Positions 22,228 to 26,848 of a stretch of 26,848 nt of DNA are shown piece after piece. Every line of letters starts with the position of its first letter. The first letter of the stretch is position 1. The stretch covers positions 65,686 to 92,533 of the forward strand of contig WELB01000018.1 in the NCBI GenBank assembly GCA_009602725.1, written 5' to 3'. The notes under the pieces were generated by a model. The model saw only the letters and a program-made list of their open reading frames with translations, made no database searches and was not told the origin of the DNA. The stretch comes from Spirogloea muscicola. Lineage: Eukaryota; Streptophyta; Zygnematophyceae; Spirogloeales; Spirogloeaceae. The translations under genes and the position numbers were made by a program.

Positions 22228-22520
22228 TGACTTCCTACCGCTGAGACGGGGGGATTAAGAGCGCCCTGTCTGCCTGGCTTGTGGCTTCGCCAAGATGATG
22301 ATGAAAACACCCACTGTGTGCACCTGGCTGGCTTTTAAGCCGCTCCATTTTCAACAATAGCCGCATATTTCTCAGCTCGTCCGACCCCCCCATTGGCGAC
22401 CCGGGCACTGAGAGGGCCCTGCTTGCCCAGCCGGTGGCCATCCAGGCGCCGAAGGCCCTGCATGCACGGGGCTGGCTCTCACAATTGCCCCTCGCCATCA
22501 GCAGCCGCGCTCCCTTTCCG
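22228..22520 (+). mobile_element. LINE copy F: last codons and 3' UTR, with a diverged second tail unit
   Basis: DFLPLRRGD followed by a stop, then GAGCGCCCTGTCTGC, is very close to the end of copy B (DFLLLTRGY, stop, same UTR start). Stem-loop motif at 22326-22341. A second, more diverged copy of the same UTR order begins near 22408 (GAGAGGGCCCTGCTTGCC, later GGGGCTGGCTCTCACA at about 22469, then ATCAGCAGCCGC). The tail therefore looks partly duplicated in tandem. It ends about 200 bases before the next gene's ATG. Confidence 0.6.
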
Positions 22521-22727
22521 CTTCTTGCTGCTCTGCACCGCCACCCCCGCCGCTCTGCCGCACGGCTCCACCTCGCAGGCATCTCGTCACCGCCCTTTGC
22601 CTGCTCGGCTTCGCTGCGCCTTTAGCGCCTCCCGCAGCTGCGCGCGCTTTCCAGCCGCCGGCTCTAGTGGGCGCTGCGCAGTCTTGAGCCCAACTCGAAG
22701 GCCGAGCCTCCTCCACGCCCGGCGGCG

Positions 22728-24252
22728 ATGGCGTGTGCAGCGGCCATCAGTGTCGCCATCCTCCTCGCGGCGGCGCTCGCGCCCGGCGCGAGCGCCTGGT
22801 ACGTCAGCGGCCGCGTGTTCTGCGACGTGTGCCACGACGGGCGCTTCGACGCGGGCAGCGGCGATGCGCCGGCCGCCAACTCGACGGTGGAGGTGTTCTG
22901 CATCCGCGGCAATGCGACGAGCGGGCGCTTCAGCGGCGCCACCAACGAGCTGGGCGCCTTCGACTTCGAGTTCCGGGCTGGCAACGTCAAGGACCCGGCC
23001 TTCGGCGGCTGCTATTTGCACCTCCTGCCGGGCCCCCCGGGAAGCTCCTGCTCCATGGTGGGGCCCTGCAACAACGGGGAGCTTGGCAAGCTCATCGTCA
23101 ACGAGACTACGGGCGACTACCGCGTCGTCGCAGGCCACCATTACCCAGTCGGCGACTTCTGCCTCGAGCCGCAGACGCTTCCGTCGGCCTGCCCAGTGGG
23201 ACCCGGCGGCAAGGGCGATCCTCACTTCCACGGTGCCGACGGCGTCAACTTCGACTTCACAGGTGAGCCCGCTGCCGTGTGTCAATCTCGTGGCCTTGTG
23301 CTCAAGGACTGCATGGAGGACGCAGAAGCTTTCTCCCACTTAATGTGTTCCAAGTCCTCGCTGCCTGCCGCCCTCATTCCGCCTCGTGTTTTCGAGCTGC
23401 CTCTTTCTCGTCACCCTGCTGCTATGGTTCAGCATGCGGTACTGCTACTCGTCTTGGCCAAGCGTGACGGGACGTCTGGATGAGCTTTCTGCGCAGGCAA
23501 GCCCGGCCGGGACTACTGCCTGCTCAGTGACAAGCGGCTGCACATTAACACACGCTTCGAAGGCCGGGAAGACGGTGGCAACACATACACCTGGATGAAG
23601 CAGCTTGCCATACCTCTCCGGTCACCACTCTGTCGTCCTTGTTGCCAGGGACTCCCCCAACAGCGAACGTGGCAATGGTTACCTACAGGGTATGGCAGTT
23701 GACGATGCTGAGCTGAAGCTGGACATCGGGTCCACTTTTGCAACAGCGGACGGGGTGCTGTCAGGGCGCTATCTCGACCACGGTTTGGACGGTGACGACG
23801 ACATTGACCGCTATGAGGTTCGCATCGCCAGCGTAGCCGAGCTCCTGCTGAAGCTCCGACCAGAGGTGCCGTTCTTGCGTACGTCCCAGGACTCATACAT
23901 CCACTTCTCGTTGGAGCTCCTCTCCGTGCCCGGTCTCTCGAACGACACACATGGCGTGCTTGGCCAGTCCTTCCGGCCTGGACAGAAGAGCCGCACGTTT
24001 TCATACACCAAGGAGTGGAGCCCCGTTCTCCAAGTCTGGCAGGTAGCAGGGCTCAACGGCGATGGTTACTTGGAGGGCACGCCTGATGACTATGTCGTGT
24101 CCGGCATCCTCAAAGCCGACTGTAAGTATGCACGCTTTGACGCTGGCGCCTGGGTAGGCCCTGCGGTCCTGCCTGCGGCTGTCGCCAATGCTGCAGACGC
24201 GCATGATGCAGCGAAGGCGGCTTATAGAAGGCTTGGGATGTTTGTCCGGTGA
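22728..24252 (+). CDS. Secreted protein: Ole e 1-like domain fused to a root-cap/vWD-like domain (apparent frameshift)
   Basis: Function unknown; extracellular or wall-associated by inference. Exon 1 is 22728-23262, exon 2 starts at 23497 and the stop is at 24252. Residues 1-23 form a signal peptide (hydrophobic core, ASA before Trp24). Residues about 25-160 resemble pollen Ole e 1/extensin-like domains (YVSGRVFCDVC, Cys-rich, NST and NAT glycosylation sites). Then KGDPHFHGADGVNFDFTGK and DYCLLSDKRLHINTRFEG, TYTWMKQLAI open a root-cap (PF06830-like, vWD-related) domain. It continues in another frame with SGHHSVVLVARD, THGVLGQSFRPG and ADCKYARFDAG. The frame changes by one base between about 23601 and 23625. 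Colinearity with plant root-cap proteins on both sides argues for an indel (assembly error or real lesion). The alternative, a 28-nt intron (23621-23648), would remove conserved residues. Confidence 0.82.
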
Positions 24253-25207
24253 ACTCAACCCACTGCTTCGCGCTTGGATTTCTCATCAATTCCTCCAGAT
24301 TTTTCCATGAGGAGACTCATTCACACGAGTACTTCTAGCACTTGTAGCACCTTCTCATTCTACATTCTATGGTATAGGCCTTGCTGCACATATGACATTC
24401 CTCATGAATCCTGCATGCTGGTAGTCGAGCTTCGGTTGCATAATCCTAGGTTGACAATCACCCCTAGCATTGCCTCACTTTAGCTTTGCCGAGATGCTTG
24501 GATATGCCCATATTAAGCGGGAATTAATGCCAGCAGAAAGGGCTTGCACGCGAGCCCGCTGCTTGCTTCCAGTTACACAATCCGCTTGGTCATGACAAAA
24601 TTAGCTTCACTGCGGGTAACTCCCGTCTGACAGCACCCTGATCAAGGACTCACTTATTCTGATGTAAATCAGTGCCCATGGCCAGATTGCATTGGCACTC
24701 ACACACCTGTGTACTTTCAGCAAGCAGCCTGCTGAATGGTTTGATCATTGTACAGCAGTGTCATGATGGCGACTTTAGCTGTTCTTCTTGTCCTTGACAC
24801 TCAGCGTCCCAACACTCCGTCAAATTGTGTCTGCTCATTGCTGAAATGCCACGATAATTCACCAGCATTGACTTTGTTTGTAATATCAGCCCTGTACTTA
24901 TGAGCACTTGCCAGTAAGCCCCTAGTACACCATATTGTCCAAGGTTGCCCTTGTTAGAACGTATCTGCTTCAATTGGTAGCCACTGCATGTCTGCCTTAT
25001 CATTTATCACTTGGCAAGCCACAGGCCGGCTTTCCACAGGCTTGCCACCTTCAAACTGGAAAACTGCGTCTACTTTAGAGTCCCTACCCATCATGAAGTA
25101 TATGCTCATACTAATGAAAGCTGTTGGGCCGGCTAGCTTGAGTTAGTCAATGGCAGCCAATTGCTGCAGCCGCATGATTACCTTAGCACGCAGGCTCTAT
25201 GTTAATC
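24253..25207. other. Convergent intergenic region between the root-cap-like and NlpC/P60 genes
   Basis: AT-richer sequence holding both 3' UTRs. Weak polyadenylation-like pentamers: TGTAA at 24663-24667 on plus, and TTACA (TGTAA on minus) at 24573-24577. No ORF with recognisable motifs. Confidence 0.35.
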
Positions 25208-26848
25208 TCAAGTCCTTGCCATTGTGCTGGCATTTGCCAGATCCAAGCATGACGACTTAAGCGAGGATGTCACCCTGCCAAACCCCCGCAGCATGCTGAA
25301 ATAGTGTCTGGCAACCGTGCCACCATCAGCTGTCAGAGAATCTACAGCAATCTTCCCATGGCCATACTCAGAACTGGAGCTGTGAACATACAGTATGACC
25401 TCGTTGTTGTTGCACGCATCCTTGCCACTGCATTTAGCTCTGTTGGGTGCTGCTTCCGGTAGGGAGACTTGGATCGGTGCAGGCTCGGCAGCTTGAGGAC
25501 CCCGCTCTATTGCGCTGCACAGGCCCACGTGCGTCGCCTTCCCTCGGCCAAAGAAGATCTAGAAATGCCAATAGGGGAAGTGCATGTCGACATGCCTCAC
25601 TCGCCAGCTAGCTCCAGCAAGCTCCAGCAAGCAAGGTAAGAACCCTTGCTAGCTGTCCGGTTGGAATCCGGCAAGGCCTTACTTAGATTCAAGAAACGTC
25701 GTCATGCTTATGCAGTGCAAATGCAGGACTCCACACTGATCCTCGCCCGCCGCCAAGCGAAGCTTTGCAGGACAAGCAGGACCCTGATGCATTTGGCTCA
25801 CCAGATCCCCAGGCTGGACATCTTGCCTCGCCACGGGGTCAAGAAACGCTTCCTGCCACCACGAGGCCTCCATCTAAGACAAACACTTAGCTGGAACATG
25901 CACCTTCCTGATGGCTTGGCTGTGGCCCCCGCGGTTGCGAGTACAGATCTCCTGACCATGCCAGTAACCAGCCAGCTACTTTCCTCCGTCTCTCTACACC
26001 TGCTTTGTTCCTCAGTCCCTCCCGTCTCAGGCCCTCTCCTGGGGCCCCAATCCTTCTGATCTCCGAGAAGTGGTGTGACACGGTAGCCAGGCCACTCACC
26101 TGCTGATAAGCATCCCTGGGGATCCAGACCCCAGCGGAAGCGAACGCCCGTTGCACTGCACACTCCGAGAGATCATGCGGCAGTCTTCATAATGCGACGA
26201 TCGGTCAACACGTCGTCATGGCTGAAATTGCAGTGGCTGACAACTTGGTCTGACGCCGGAGCCTTGTCATAAGAAGCCCAACAAGAGAGTCTGCTTGCTC
26301 GGCGACCTGGGCGCCCGTGAGCCCGTGTTGCAAAGTTTGGCGACGAGCGCAGCAAAGTGAGTACGGCGGGAGCGCCACAAGCGAAGGAGCGGGGGCCGGG
26401 AGCCTTACTGAGGCCGCTGCAGTCATAGTCAGGGCCCACAGTGCCGCCCCACAGGTAGAGGTTGCGGGTCGCCAGGGCCGCCAGCGCGAAGAGAAGGGCG
26501 GCCTGGCGGGCAGAGCCCGCCGCCAGGCCCTCGCCGTCGGCGGCCGGCTCCTCGCAGCCGTCAGGCGTGGGGCGCAGGCCCGCGGCGGCGGCCTCCTGGG
26601 TGATCCAGCCCGGGTAGCCATCCTCGCACAGGAGGACTGAGACGGCGCCGCCGCCGCCATGGCTGCGCAAGCGGGATCTGCCGTCAGCCGAGACGTCTGC
26701 GCCGCCGCTGCTGCGGCCAGGGGCCAGCACGACGCCCGCTGAGCCTGCGCTGAGCGCTGAGCCAGTCGCCGCACCTGGCCGGGGAGGGGGAGGGCGGCGG
26801 CGAGGGGGCAAGGAGGCGGCGGCCGCGCCAGGCCTGCGTGGCGAGCGC
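25208..26848 (-). CDS. NlpC/P60 cysteine endopeptidase with SH3b-type N-terminus, cyanobacterial type (5' end outside window)
   Basis: Members cut peptidoglycan stem peptides (gamma-D-glutamyl-diamino acid bonds). Minus-strand exons: at least 26848-26409, then 26155-26100, 25852-25802 and 25558-25208; phases agree (1, 0, 0). Exon 1 ends an SH3b domain (VSVLLCEDGYPGWI) and enters the catalytic domain (NLYLWGGTVGPDYDCSGL). Exon 2 gives MQRAFASAGVWIPRDAYQQ, exon 3 EAFLDPVARQDVQPGDL, exon 4 IFFGRGKATHVGL, VILYVHSSSS, IAVDSLTADGG, HYFSMLRGFGRV. Triad candidates: Cys codon 26421-26419, His 25531-25529, His 25384-25382. All are present, so activity is likely. The block order is that of cyanobacterial NlpC/P60 proteins. 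Unusual: about 33 extra residues between HVGL and VILYVHSS, including two Cys. The Pro/Arg/Ala-rich start stays open to the window edge, so the initiator Met and any targeting peptide are not seen. Confidence 0.93.

Noticed and set aside
22587-23339. Minus-strand 250-codon frame
   Set aside because: Antisense image of the GC-rich root-cap-like exon 1, which has a signal peptide and conserved domains on plus.
23621-23648. 28-nt GT-AG intron in the root-cap-like gene
   Set aside because: It would restore frame, but it is far shorter than every other intron here and would delete residues that align with the domain. A one-base indel is more likely.
1-26848. Bacterial operon or CRISPR interpretation
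   Set aside because: Genes are intron-rich and eukaryotic; no regularly spaced direct repeats were seen.

Overview
This is nuclear DNA from a photosynthetic eukaryote, most likely a chlorophyte green alga; a trebouxiophyte-like lineage is my guess and is not proven. The reasons are dense GT-AG introns (up to 24 in one gene, most ending in TGCAG or CAG), GC-rich first exons, plant-type versions of several proteins, and a cyanobacterial-type gene interrupted by spliceosomal introns. One ambiguous base at 10611 shows it is a draft assembly.

Layout. Bases 1-2430 are a nest of 5'-truncated non-LTR retrotransposon (LINE) copies in both orientations. From 3417 to 5150 (+) lies a plant-type TlyA/FtsJ-like RNA 2'-O-methyltransferase whose first exon is unresolved. 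From 5962 to 9026 (+) is a PfkB-family pseudouridine kinase with a possible peroxisomal targeting signal. At 10589-10368 (-) is a complete, intronless UBL5/Hub1 gene, divergent from the 25-exon NAT10/Kre33 RNA cytidine acetyltransferase at 10869-19029 (+). Bases 19886-22520 hold an orphan ORF and a second LINE cluster. From 22728 to 24252 (+) is a secreted protein with an Ole e 1-like domain followed by a root-cap/vWD-like domain; it contains an apparent one-base frameshift. From 26848 to 25208 (-), convergent with it, is a four-exon SH3b-NlpC/P60 cysteine peptidase of cyanobacterial type whose 5' end is outside the window.

The exon models were built by hand from family similarity plus splice-site phase. 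The NAT10 model sums to 3138 nt (1045 aa) and the pseudouridine kinase model to 1614 nt (537 aa), both in frame. Four neighbouring genes concern RNA: rRNA methylation, modified-nucleoside catabolism, splicing, and ac4C acetylation. I treat that as chance adjacency in a eukaryotic genome. The least ordinary items are the intron-bearing NlpC/P60 gene with an insertion in its catalytic core, the Ole e 1 plus root-cap fusion, and the LINE family with a putative restriction-like endonuclease tail and a recurrent small 3' stem-loop.
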